From: Oleidesulfovibrio alaskensis DSM 16109
Lineage (GTDB): Bacteria > Desulfobacterota > Desulfovibrionia > Desulfovibrionales > Desulfovibrionaceae
Length of the DNA stretch: 64,000 bases
Reading direction: 5' to 3'
Assembly (NCBI RefSeq): GCF_000482745.1
Contig: NZ_KI519494.1
Coordinates: 315,334-379,333, forward strand
Below the pieces are notes generated by a model, which worked only from the letters and a program-made list of their open reading frames with translations, searched no databases and was not told where the DNA came from. How positions within the stretch are numbered: position 1 is the first letter of the stretch; every line of letters starts with the position of its first letter. Below are positions 18,803 to 26,417 of this stretch, one piece after another. The position numbers and the translations under genes were made by a program.

Positions 18803-19891
18803 TTACGGGTCAGCGACAATATCCTGTTTATGTTTGCGGAACAACCCGCGAAACTGGTGGTAGGTCAGGCCCAGCAGCTCTGCGGCCTGCCGCTGATTGT
18901 GGCGTGTGCGTTCCAGCGCGGCGCGCAGGTATTCCTGCTCCAGTGCATGGGCGGCCCGCTGCAGCGGTATGGAAAGATCGGGCACGGAAGAAGGAAAGGG
19001 CGCGGTGTCCCCTTGCGGGCAGGGCGCCTGCGGACGTTGTGAAGGAGGGTCCGGATTTTCTGTGCCGTGGTGTTCCGGATATGGTGCCGCAAGCCCCTGC
19101 CGCCAGGGAGAGACAAAAGGGTCTGTTTCTATGGTATCTATGAGAGCGCCGTCAGAGTGAAACACGGCGCGCTCGACTGTGTTTTTCAGTTCGCGCACGT
19201 TGCCGGGCCAGCTGTGATTTTTCAGGGCGGCTTCGGCGTGCGGGGTAAACCGCGGCGTTTCCGGTCTGCCCAGTTCCGCGGCCATGGAAGCGGCAAAACG
19301 CCGTGCCAGCAGCATGATGTCTTCACCCCGTTCCCGCAGCGGGGGCAGCGTGAGCACCTCAAATGCCAGCCTGTCCAGCAGATCCCGTTTGAACCGGCCT
19401 GCATCGGCCATGCGCGCCAGATCAACATTGGTGGCGGCCACTATGCGCACGTCTGTCTCCACGGCGTGTGAACCGCCGACGCGCTCGAAAACGCCGTATT
19501 CGACAACGCGCAGAATTTTTTCCTGCATGGCCGGCGGCATGTTGCCTATCTCGTCCAGAAACAGGGTGCCGCCGTGCGCCTGCTCGAATCTGCCCCGGCG
19601 CTGTCTTTCGGCGCCGGTGAAGGCACCGCTTTCGTGGCCGAAGAGTTCCGATTCTATGAGGGCAGGTGATATGGCCGCACAGTTCAATGTGACCAGCGGC
19701 CCCTGCCAGCGCGACGAAAGGTAGTGCAGCCGGGTGGCGGCCAGTTCCTTGCCGGTGCCGCGTTCGCCCAGCAGCAGCACGGGCCTTTCCACCTTTGCCG
19801 CACGGGATACATGTTCCTGAAATGCCAGAAACACATCGGAACTGCCCAGTGCTTCCACGTGGGCGGCATGTGGCTGTGTACGCCTGCTCAT
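18803..19891 (-). CDS. pspF: Phage-shock operon transcriptional activator PspF
   Basis: 362 residues with no N-terminal sensor domain: the AAA+ domain starts at once (Walker A GERGTGKE at 42-49, GAFTGA at 89-94) and a Fis-type helix-turn-helix (RQAAELLGLTYHQFRGLF) ends the protein. This is the architecture of PspF, an enhancer-binding protein held inactive by PspA. It is divergent from pspA and shares the intergenic region with a -24/-12 promoter and a triple 20-bp repeat. A Pro-rich stretch of about 40 residues links the AAA+ and DNA-binding parts. Confidence 0.92.
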   Translation of the reverse strand: MSRRTQPHAAHVEALGSSDVFLAFQEHVSRAAKVERPVLLLGERGTGKELAATRLHYLSSRWQGPLVTLNCAAISPALIESELFGHESGAFTGAERQRRGRFEQAHGGTLFLDEIGNMPPAMQEKILRVVEYGVFERVGGSHAVETDVRIVAATNVDLARMADAGRFKRDLLDRLAFEVLTLPPLRERGEDIMLLARRFAASMAAELGRPETPRFTPHAEAALKNHSWPGNVRELKNTVERAVFHSDGALIDTIETDPFVSPWRQGLAAPYPEHHGTENPDPPSQRPQAPCPQGDTAPFPSSVPDLSIPLQRAAHALEQEYLRAALERTRHNQRQAAELLGLTYHQFRGLFRKHKQDIVADP

Positions 19892-19949
19892 GGTTTTTTA
19901 TGCCATAATATGGTTTAAAATGCTACTAAATGGTTTTGCATACCACATT
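19890..19949. promoter_or_regulatory. Three tandem 20-bp repeats, likely PspF enhancer sites
   Basis: ATGGTTT begins at 19890, 19910 and 19930, exactly 20 bp apart. Each unit continues as ATGGTTT-N3-AT-N-C-N-A. The first repeat overlaps the pspF start codon. The array ends about 63 bp upstream of the -24 element of pspA, a suitable distance for an enhancer-binding protein. Confidence 0.6.
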
Positions 19950-20012
19950 GCGTGTTCGTGCCCGATATAAAATAAACTGTAAAAACAGAATGATGTGTCA
20001 GTTGAGCGCCTC

Positions 20013-20028
20013 TGGCACAGAAGGTGCT
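20013..20028 (+). promoter_or_regulatory. Sigma-54 promoter of pspA
   Basis: TGGCACAGAAGGTGCT: -24 TGGCAC and -12 TGC with exactly 10 nt between GG and GC. Transcription should start near 20039, giving a leader of about 20 nt. Confidence 0.88.
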
Positions 20029-20059
20029 TATTTACTGCCAACCAACCAAGGAGGATGCC

Positions 20060-20725
20060 ATGGGTATTTTTTCCCGGTTCAAGGATATCGTGAGTGCCAA
20101 CATGAGCGCCATGCTGGACAAGGCAGAAGATCCTGAAAAACTGATCAGGCTTATGATTCGCGAGATGGAAGAAACGCTGGTCGAGCTGAAGGCCAACTGC
20201 GCCGGTACGATGGCTGAAGCCACTCGTGTCGGACGCGAGCTTGACGTGGTGGAAAAGGCCAGAGAGCGCTGGGCACAGCGGGCTGAACTGGCTGTCAGCC
20301 GCGGGCGCGAAGATCTGGCGCGCGAAGCGCTGCTGGAAAAACGGCGCGAACAGGAACGTGCGGATGCGTTGCTGCGCGAGATGGCCGGCTGTGAGGCTCT
20401 GGTGGCCGAGGCGCGCAACGATATAGCCACGCTGGAAGAAAAGCTGGCATCGGCACGTGAAAAGCAGCGCCTGCTCATGCAGCGCCATGCGCATGCCAGA
20501 GTGCGTACGCAGGCTCGGCGTGATGTGAACCGCGCTGTTTCGCTGGACGCCATGCGCCGTTTTGACGAGCTGGAACAGCGGGTCGAGTTTATGGAAGCCG
20601 AAGCCGAGATTGAAGTCCCGCAGCGCAAGCCCGACCTTGAGGACCGGTTTGCCCAGCTGGAAGGTGCGGATGAAATAGAGCGTGAACTGGATGCCCTGCG
20701 CCGCAAGGTGAATCCTTCCGCGTAA
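20060..20725 (+). CDS. pspA: Phage shock protein A
   Basis: 221 residues from the ATG at 20060 behind AAGGAGG; the predicted transcript starts near 20039, which rules out the more upstream in-frame start. The protein is almost entirely predicted coiled coil after an amphipathic N-terminus (MGIFSRFKDIVSANMSAML), the PspA/Vipp1 (ESCRT-III-like) pattern. It binds stressed inner membrane and inhibits PspF. First gene of pspA-pspB-pspC. Confidence 0.94.
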   Translation: MGIFSRFKDIVSANMSAMLDKAEDPEKLIRLMIREMEETLVELKANCAGTMAEATRVGRELDVVEKARERWAQRAELAVSRGREDLAREALLEKRREQERADALLREMAGCEALVAEARNDIATLEEKLASAREKQRLLMQRHAHARVRTQARRDVNRAVSLDAMRRFDELEQRVEFMEAEAEIEVPQRKPDLEDRFAQLEGADEIERELDALRRKVNPSA

Positions 20726-20860
20726 AAAAACGGGCAGGGCGTGCGGGGGCTGGTGGTTGTATGCCGCGCCGTGCTGGGGTAGCATGGCTGGCCTGTATGT
20801 TGCCACCCGCTGCCGCGGCTTTGTCTGCCGTTTTTCAGATAACAGGGAGTCTACGTCACC

Positions 20861-21121
20861 ATGTTTCCGCACACTGCTTCTTTTGGCATGTTCTGGTTTA
20901 TGATACTGCCGCTTATAGCCATAGCCGTTGTACTGGTGCTGCTGCTGCGCCTGCTGCGCGACAGACGCCCCGGTGCCGATGCGGACGCCGCCACGGATGA
21001 AGCCCGTATGATTCAGGAATTGTACAGGGGCATGAACCGTATGGAACAGCGGGTTGAAGCATTGGAAACGCTGCTGCTGGAGCGTGATGCGCGGTCCGCC
21101 CGCAGGGAGGATGAGCGATGA
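20861..21121 (+). CDS. pspB: Phage shock protein B
   Basis: 86 residues: one N-terminal membrane helix (about 9-31) and a C-terminal coiled-coil region (MNRMEQRVEALETLLLER), the PspB layout. It lies 135 nt after pspA and its stop overlaps the pspC start (ATGA). With PspC it senses membrane stress and releases PspF from PspA. Confidence 0.85.
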   Translation: MFPHTASFGMFWFMILPLIAIAVVLVLLLRLLRDRRPGADADAATDEARMIQELYRGMNRMEQRVEALETLLLERDARSARREDER

Positions 21122-21549
21122 GAAGATTTGGTCCTGCAGGCTGCCGCGGCGGCCGCAATCACAATTCCTGTCCGCCGCCGGAAGGCAGAACGCTGTACCG
21201 CGCGCGTGACGGAAAGATAATGGGTGTGTGCAAGGGGCTGGCCGAATATTTTGAAGTCGAGCCGGTCTGGATACGCCTGTTTACCATTCTCGGTGCGCTG
21301 GCGACAGGTATCTGGCCTGCGCTGGGAATTTATATTCTGGCCGGGCTGCTGATGAAGCCTAAGCCCGTCATGCCGGTGCGCGATATCCACGAGGGAGAAT
21401 TCTATTCTTCGTATGTATCTTCGCGCAAGGCGGCACTGGCGCGGCTTAAGGAACAGTTTGCACGTCTTGACAGGCGTATCCGCCGTATGGAGGATGCTGT
21501 GACCAGCCGCGATTTTGACTGGCAGCGGCGGTTTGACGACAGACGCTGA
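21118..21549 (+). CDS. pspC: Phage shock protein C (PspC-domain)
   Basis: 143 residues. The PspC domain runs from about 24 to 80: LYRARDGKIMGVCKGLAEYF, then WIRLFTILGAL and a membrane helix (IYILAGLLM). A basic helical C-terminal part follows (about 100-140). Translation is coupled to pspB by a 4-nt overlap. It probably forms the inner-membrane sensor with PspB. Confidence 0.9.
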   Translation: MRRFGPAGCRGGRNHNSCPPPEGRTLYRARDGKIMGVCKGLAEYFEVEPVWIRLFTILGALATGIWPALGIYILAGLLMKPKPVMPVRDIHEGEFYSSYVSSRKAALARLKEQFARLDRRIRRMEDAVTSRDFDWQRRFDDRR

Positions 21550-21690
21550 CCGCCCGGCGCGGTGTGGCGTCTTTTCGTCCGCAAAAGTGTTTTTCCGTGA
21601 TTTCTCAGCGTTGTCCGGCGGTGCCTGCATGCTGCGCGGGCAATACCTGCTGCCGTCAGCCGGCAGATGAATTTTGTATGCAGCAGAAGG

Positions 21691-21715
21691 TGCGGCCGTA
21701 AGGCCGCATTTTTTT
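21691..21715 (+). terminator. Intrinsic terminator after pspABC
   Basis: A 7-bp stem (TGCGGCC with GGCCGCA), GTAA loop and seven T residues, 140 nt past the pspC stop. No gene lies between pspC and this point. Confidence 0.85.
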
Positions 21716-21764
21716 CCGGCCGGTCGTCCTGCGTGCGGCGCCTGTCTGGTCCGTCGTTTCCGGC

Positions 21765-22571
21765 CTACAGGCCGGAGGCCTGAACACGGCGGGGGGCAGG
21801 GGGCCGCGGCAGATTGGCGATGGCGTTGGGAGTAAGCCCGTACCGCAGCCGGATGCGGTCGTAGCAACCGTCGCGGTGCATGATGGCCAGCCCTTCTTCC
21901 AGCGCGGCAAGCAGCTGCGTGCTTCTGTCATTGGTGGCAAGCAATGCTGCAAAGACAGGGCGAGAAGCAAAAGGCGGACAAAGCAGACGTATACCCTGCT
22001 GTTCAACGGCGGAAAGTCTGTTCAGCGATTCCAGCAGGGTGGCCTCGGTGTCCAGAATGGCGTCCACACGGCCGGTGAGCAGCTTTTTCATGTTGCTGTC
22101 TTCATCGGGAGCCTGTTCCACGCGGGAAAAACCTCTACGCAGTAATTCCGGGCCGAACATGCTGTCTTTCACCACTCCCAGCGTATGCGCGGCTGTGGGG
22201 CCGGGCGCACCGGCCGGCGAACCGGCAAGCACGGCAAACATGCTGTCGATGCGCAGCAGGCCTGATGAGAGCGTGTAGCGTTCGCGGTTGCGGGGTGAAT
22301 CGTACACGGCCAGCAGCACATCCATGGAGCCGTCAGTCACTTTGCTGACGGCCCGCTGCCACGGCAGCACACAGGTGTGCGCGACATAGCCGGCATGCTC
22401 GTAAGCCTGTGTGATGATATCAATAAGAATGCCGGAACCGGCAGCGGAAATATACGGGGGCCATTCGCCGGCGGCTATGCGCACTTCGCGCGGCGGTTCC
22501 TGCGACATTGCCGGAGGCCCCCATGCTGTGAAGCATGCGGCCAGAGAAAGAAAAATAACGGCAGCTCGCAT
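21765..22571 (-). CDS. Periplasmic solute-binding protein (SBP_bac_3-like)
   Basis: 268 residues from the ATG at 22571, which has GGAGGT upstream and begins a signal peptide (MRAAVIFLSLAACFTAWG, cleavage near AMSQ). The mature part begins VRIAAGEWPPYIS, characteristic of extracellular solute-binding proteins of the polar amino-acid type, and ends with a segment resembling the C-terminus of that family (GLAIMHRDGCYDRIRLRYG). No permease or ATPase genes are adjacent, so it may be an orphan sensor-like protein or act with a transporter elsewhere. Ligand unknown. Confidence 0.82.
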   Translation of the reverse strand: MRAAVIFLSLAACFTAWGPPAMSQEPPREVRIAAGEWPPYISAAGSGILIDIITQAYEHAGYVAHTCVLPWQRAVSKVTDGSMDVLLAVYDSPRNRERYTLSSGLLRIDSMFAVLAGSPAGAPGPTAAHTLGVVKDSMFGPELLRRGFSRVEQAPDEDSNMKKLLTGRVDAILDTEATLLESLNRLSAVEQQGIRLLCPPFASRPVFAALLATNDRSTQLLAALEEGLAIMHRDGCYDRIRLRYGLTPNAIANLPRPPAPRRVQASGL

Positions 22572-22663
22572 AGATACCTCCGGTGTCGGCCCGATGGTAC
22601 ACTCACTGCCCCACCAAGTCCATAGCGCCCGTGCCCCGTTGGCGGGACACGGGCTGCGGGTCG

Positions 22664-23740
22664 TCAGATGCGTTCGTTGACAAGGTTGCCCATGGTGTTG
22701 CATCCCACCAGCGTGCCGCCCTGATCCATTATGTCACCGGTGCGGTAGCCGGCTTTAAGTACCTGTTGCACGGCGCCTTCGACGGCTTCTGCTTCTTTTT
22801 CCAGCCCGAAGCTGTGGCGCAGCATCATGGCTGTGGAAAGAATGGTAGCCAGCGGGTTGGCTTTGTTCTGCCCGGCGATGTCGGGGGCGGAGCCGTGGAT
22901 GGGTTCGAACAGTCCGGGCCCTCCGGCACCCAGCGAAGCCGATGGCAGCATGCCAATGGAACCGGTGATGACCGAAGCTTCATCCGAAAGAATGTCGCCG
23001 AACAGGTTGCCGGTCACGATGACGTCAAACTGCGATGGGTCGCGCACCAGCTGCATGGCCGCGTTGTCAACATACATGTGCGAAAGCTCCACGTCGGGGA
23101 ATTCATCGGCGTGGGTGGCTGTGACTATCTCGCGCCACAGACGCGACACGGCCAGCACGTTGGCCTTGTCCACCGAGCAGACCCTGCCGGAGCGCTTGCG
23201 GGCGGCTTCAAAAGCCACGCGGGCGATGCGGCGGACTTCTTCTTCGTTGTACACCATGGTGTTAAAGGCGGTCCGCAGGCCGTCACGGGTTTCTTCACCG
23301 GCCGGAGTGCCGAAATAAATGCCGCCGGTCAGTTCGCGTACCACCATGACATCAATGCCGTTGGCAACTATGTCGGGCCGCAGAAAGCAGGCGCTTGCCA
23401 GTTCGGGAAAAAGTTTTGCGGGGCGCAGATTGGCAAACAGGCCGAGAGCTTTGCGGATGCCGAGCAGACCGGCTTCGGGTCGTTCGGCGCCGGTCAGGTT
23501 GTCCCAGCGGGGGCCGCCCACAGCACCCAGCAGCACGGCATGGGCCGCTTTGCAGGCTTCCACGGTTTCCTGCGGCAGGGGATCGCCTGTTTTGTCAATG
23601 GCCGCTCCGCCGATAAGCGCATCGGTAAATTCCATGTCGTGGCCGAATTTTCCGGCCACGGTTTCCAGCACCCGCACGCCCTGTTCCATTATCTCCGGCC
23701 CTATGCCGTCACCGGCAAGCAGGCATATGCGCATTTCCAT
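22664..23740 (-). CDS. leuB: 3-Isopropylmalate dehydrogenase
   Basis: 358 residues, normal length. It catalyses the NAD-dependent oxidation and decarboxylation of 3-isopropylmalate in leucine synthesis. GDGIGPEI at the N-terminus, the substrate loop VVRELTGGIYFG and the metal/NAD region GNLFGDILSDEAS and HGSAPDIAG are all intact. The start is supported by AAGGAG. It is the last gene of the leucine cluster; a stem of 10-11 bp without T-run follows (22628-22653). Confidence 0.96.
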   Translation of the reverse strand: MEMRICLLAGDGIGPEIMEQGVRVLETVAGKFGHDMEFTDALIGGAAIDKTGDPLPQETVEACKAAHAVLLGAVGGPRWDNLTGAERPEAGLLGIRKALGLFANLRPAKLFPELASACFLRPDIVANGIDVMVVRELTGGIYFGTPAGEETRDGLRTAFNTMVYNEEEVRRIARVAFEAARKRSGRVCSVDKANVLAVSRLWREIVTATHADEFPDVELSHMYVDNAAMQLVRDPSQFDVIVTGNLFGDILSDEASVITGSIGMLPSASLGAGGPGLFEPIHGSAPDIAGQNKANPLATILSTAMMLRHSFGLEKEAEAVEGAVQQVLKAGYRTGDIMDQGGTLVGCNTMGNLVNERI

Positions 23741-23782
23741 GATATGGTCTCCTTGACCCTGTCCGTACCGGAGAGTTCCGGC

Positions 23783-24640
23783 TTACGGTTGTTGAAGCAA
23801 AAACATCGAGGTGCCCTGCGGCACGTCCAGCATCTGTGCCACCACGGCGCATTTGGCCTTGAACGCGAACCATACGGGTCGCAGGTGGCCCCGCAGGCCT
23901 TCAAAATTGCCCTGCCCTTTGGCCAGCACCACATCTGCCTGCATCAGGGTGTGTGTGAATCCGGCGGAAAGCGATTCCGGATATGCTCCGGGGCTGTCCG
24001 CGCCGGAATCAACCACACGGCACAGCTGTGTCATGCCGCAGCCAAGAGCGTCTTCCATGGTGGCGTCGTTGAGCACCGGTGCCCCGCGCACCGCGTAGGT
24101 CACGTCAAGACCCAGTGCGTTCAGCTGTTCCACCAGCAGGGTGTCCAGCACTATTTCGCCGCAGTTGTCGCCCAGTATGACCACCGTGCGTGCGGTCTGC
24201 AGGGCCGTGCGGAAGGAAGGATACCAGCGGGCGGACCAGTCTGCCCGGTTTTCGGTTTCCAGCGCGCCTTCCCAGTCGAATTCTATGCCTGTGCCCGCAT
24301 CCATGTAATTGCCTATGATGGCAATGTTCAGGGCGGTATGCAGCGGATCGGCCGCTGCCGAAACCCTGCTGCGCAGACCGGGCAGCAACTGCGCCGCCCG
24401 CCTGTTGGCGTGTTGTTTTACCTGTGCAAAAGGGTCTGCGGTGCCTGTAAGCCGCGGCACTGCGGCATACAGCGGACGCAGCATGGCCGGCGGACTGCCG
24501 GTCAGGCCGTGCCGTGCCACATGGTCTGCAAACACCCTGACCACGTTCTGCTGCACGGCTTCATCGTCCGGGGCGGCCAGCCGGGCTACCCTTACAGCCT
24601 GCGCCATCATGCAGGGCAGGCACTCCATGGCGGCCTGCAT
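23783..24640 (-). CDS. DUF89/ARMT1-like metal-dependent phosphatase in the leu operon
   Basis: 285 residues of the DUF89 family (damage-control phosphatases that remove phosphate from side-product metabolites). The catalytic GDNCGE motif is at 157-162 with Asp166 following, and LAKGQGNFEGL supplies the second conserved segment. An N-terminal MECLPC (Cys7, Cys10) is typical of the prokaryotic subfamily. Its ATG directly follows the leuD stop and a GGAGA site lies in leuD, so it is translated within the leu operon. The substrate is unknown; a phosphorylated by-product of the pathway is a possibility but only inference. Confidence 0.85.
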   Translation of the reverse strand: MQAAMECLPCMMAQAVRVARLAAPDDEAVQQNVVRVFADHVARHGLTGSPPAMLRPLYAAVPRLTGTADPFAQVKQHANRRAAQLLPGLRSRVSAAADPLHTALNIAIIGNYMDAGTGIEFDWEGALETENRADWSARWYPSFRTALQTARTVVILGDNCGEIVLDTLLVEQLNALGLDVTYAVRGAPVLNDATMEDALGCGMTQLCRVVDSGADSPGAYPESLSAGFTHTLMQADVVLAKGQGNFEGLRGHLRPVWFAFKAKCAVVAQMLDVPQGTSMFLLQQP

Positions 24641-25144
24641 TTATGCGTCTCCGGCGGCCAGACGTTCGCGCACGTAGGGCACCAGTCCGCCTTTGTCCAG
24701 AATGTCGTGCATAAAGGGCGGCAGAGGCGGGCAGCTGATCACATCGCCCGTGGTGTGATTGGTGATGCGCCCGTTTTCCACATCCACGCTCAGAACGTCG
24801 CCGTCGTGTATTCTGTCCGCGTCGTCGCCGATTTCTATGAGGATGAGTCCCATGTTGAAGCCGTTGCGGTAGAATATGCGTGCAAAGCTGTGCGCCACCA
24901 CAACAGGCATGCCCGCACCGAGTATGGCAATGGGGGCATGCTCGCGCGACGAACCGCAGCCGAAGTTTTTGCCGCCCACCATAATGTCACCCTGCTGCAC
25001 GCGGGACACCCACCCGTGTTCAAGGCCTTCCATGCAGTTGGCGCCCAGCTGCGCGGGGTCTGTGGTAACCAGAAACCGTGCGGGAATGATTGCGTCTGTG
25101 TCTATGTGGTCGCCCACCTTGCGGGCGGTGCCGTTGTATTGCAT
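24641..25144 (-). CDS. leuD: 3-Isopropylmalate dehydratase small subunit
   Basis: 167 residues, the short archaeal/anaerobe type. The family motifs HIDTDAIIPARFL and GKNFGCGSSREHAPIA are present. Together with LeuC it isomerises 2- to 3-isopropylmalate. It starts 16 nt after leuC behind AAGGAGA and abuts the DUF89 gene. Confidence 0.96.
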   Translation of the reverse strand: MQYNGTARKVGDHIDTDAIIPARFLVTTDPAQLGANCMEGLEHGWVSRVQQGDIMVGGKNFGCGSSREHAPIAILGAGMPVVVAHSFARIFYRNGFNMGLILIEIGDDADRIHDGDVLSVDVENGRITNHTTGDVISCPPLPPFMHDILDKGGLVPYVRERLAAGDA

Positions 25145-25160
25145 CGTTGTCTCCTTGCTG

Positions 25161-26417
25161 CTACAGGCCGCGCGGGTCGGCTATTTCGCCTGCCACGGCG
25201 GAAGCCGCGGCCACGGACGGGTTGGAAAGATACACCTCTGATTCGAGGCTGCCCATGCGGCCGCGGAAGTTGCGGTTGGTGGTGGCTATGGCGCGTTCTC
25301 CGTCGGCAAGAATCCCCATGTGCCCGCCCAGACAGGGGCCGCAGGTGGCGGGGCCCACTATGCAGCCTGCATCCATGAAGGTTTCGATAAGCCCTTCGCG
25401 CAGGGCCTGCTTCCAGATGCCCGGGGTGGCAGGCAGCACGATGCAGCGTACGCTTTTGTGCACCTTGCGCCCGCGCAGCACGGCTGCCGCCTCGCGCAGG
25501 TCGCTTATGCGGCCGTTGGTGCACGAGCCGATGACAGCCTGATGTATCTGCACGCCCTGCACTTCGGTAACCGGGCGAACATTTTCGGGCAGGTGAGGGC
25601 AGGCTATCTGCGGTGCAAGGTCTGAAACGTCGAATGACAGACTGCGTTCGTATACGGCGTCCTGATCGGCGCTCAGCTTTTCGTCGTTGCGGCCTCTGGC
25701 GGCGGTGTAGGCCAGCGTCAGGTCATCGGAGGGAAACAGCCCGCATTTGCCGCCGGCTTCAATGGCCATATTGGCAATGGTCATGCGGCCTTCCACGCTC
25801 ATGGCGTCCACCACGGGGCCGTCAAATTCCAGCGCCTTGTACAGCGCTCCGTCAACGCCGATATGCCCGATGAGCTGCAACACAAGGTCTTTTGCTCCCA
25901 CGTGGGCAGGCATGGTGCCGCGGTAGGAAACGCGTATGCTCGGCGGCACCTTGAACCAGGTTTCGCCCAGCGCCATGGCTCCGGCCACGTCGGTGGAGCC
26001 GAGACCGGTGGCAAATGCGCCCAGCCCGCCGTAAGTGCAGGTGTGGCTGTCTGCGCCCACCACAATATCGCCCGGACCCACAAGGCCGAGTTCGGGCAGC
26101 AGGGCATGTTCCACACCGGCCTCGCCGCCTTCGTAATAATGGGTTATGCCCATCTGCGCGGCAAATTCGCGCGTGTTTTTTACCTGAATGGCCGAATCGA
26201 TATCTTTCTGCGGGGTGAAGTGGTCCATGACAAGGGCCACTCTGTCTTTGTCAAACACCTTGCCGGCACCCATTGCCCTGAAGGACTTGATGGCCAGCGG
26301 AGCGGTGATGTCGTTGGCCAGCGCCATGGAAACGCGGCAGCGCACTATCTGCCCTGCTTCGCCCACCTGCTGGTCTGTGTGCTTCTGCAGTATCTTCTGC
26401 GCAAGCGTATGAGCCAT
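25161..26417 (-). CDS. leuC: 3-Isopropylmalate dehydratase large subunit
   Basis: 418 residues, the HacA/LeuC2-type length. The cluster-binding cysteines are in GSCTNGR and in the GPATCGPCLGG segment; the substrate/aconitase signature GADSHTCTYGGLGAF is also clear. Its start codon follows the leuA stop directly, with AGGAGGA inside leuA, so the two are coupled. Confidence 0.96.
   Translation of the reverse strand: MAHTLAQKILQKHTDQQVGEAGQIVRCRVSMALANDITAPLAIKSFRAMGAGKVFDKDRVALVMDHFTPQKDIDSAIQVKNTREFAAQMGITHYYEGGEAGVEHALLPELGLVGPGDIVVGADSHTCTYGGLGAFATGLGSTDVAGAMALGETWFKVPPSIRVSYRGTMPAHVGAKDLVLQLIGHIGVDGALYKALEFDGPVVDAMSVEGRMTIANMAIEAGGKCGLFPSDDLTLAYTAARGRNDEKLSADQDAVYERSLSFDVSDLAPQIACPHLPENVRPVTEVQGVQIHQAVIGSCTNGRISDLREAAAVLRGRKVHKSVRCIVLPATPGIWKQALREGLIETFMDAGCIVGPATCGPCLGGHMGILADGERAIATTNRNFRGRMGSLESEVYLSNPSVAAASAVAGEIADPRGL

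Noticed and set aside
22628..22653. Hairpin after leuB as a terminator
   Set aside because: Stem contains a mismatch and no T-run follows on the minus strand.
22583..25378. A 931-codon plus-strand frame opposite the leu genes
   Set aside because: Antisense shadow; the minus strand encodes leuB, the DUF89 gene and leuD with all motifs.
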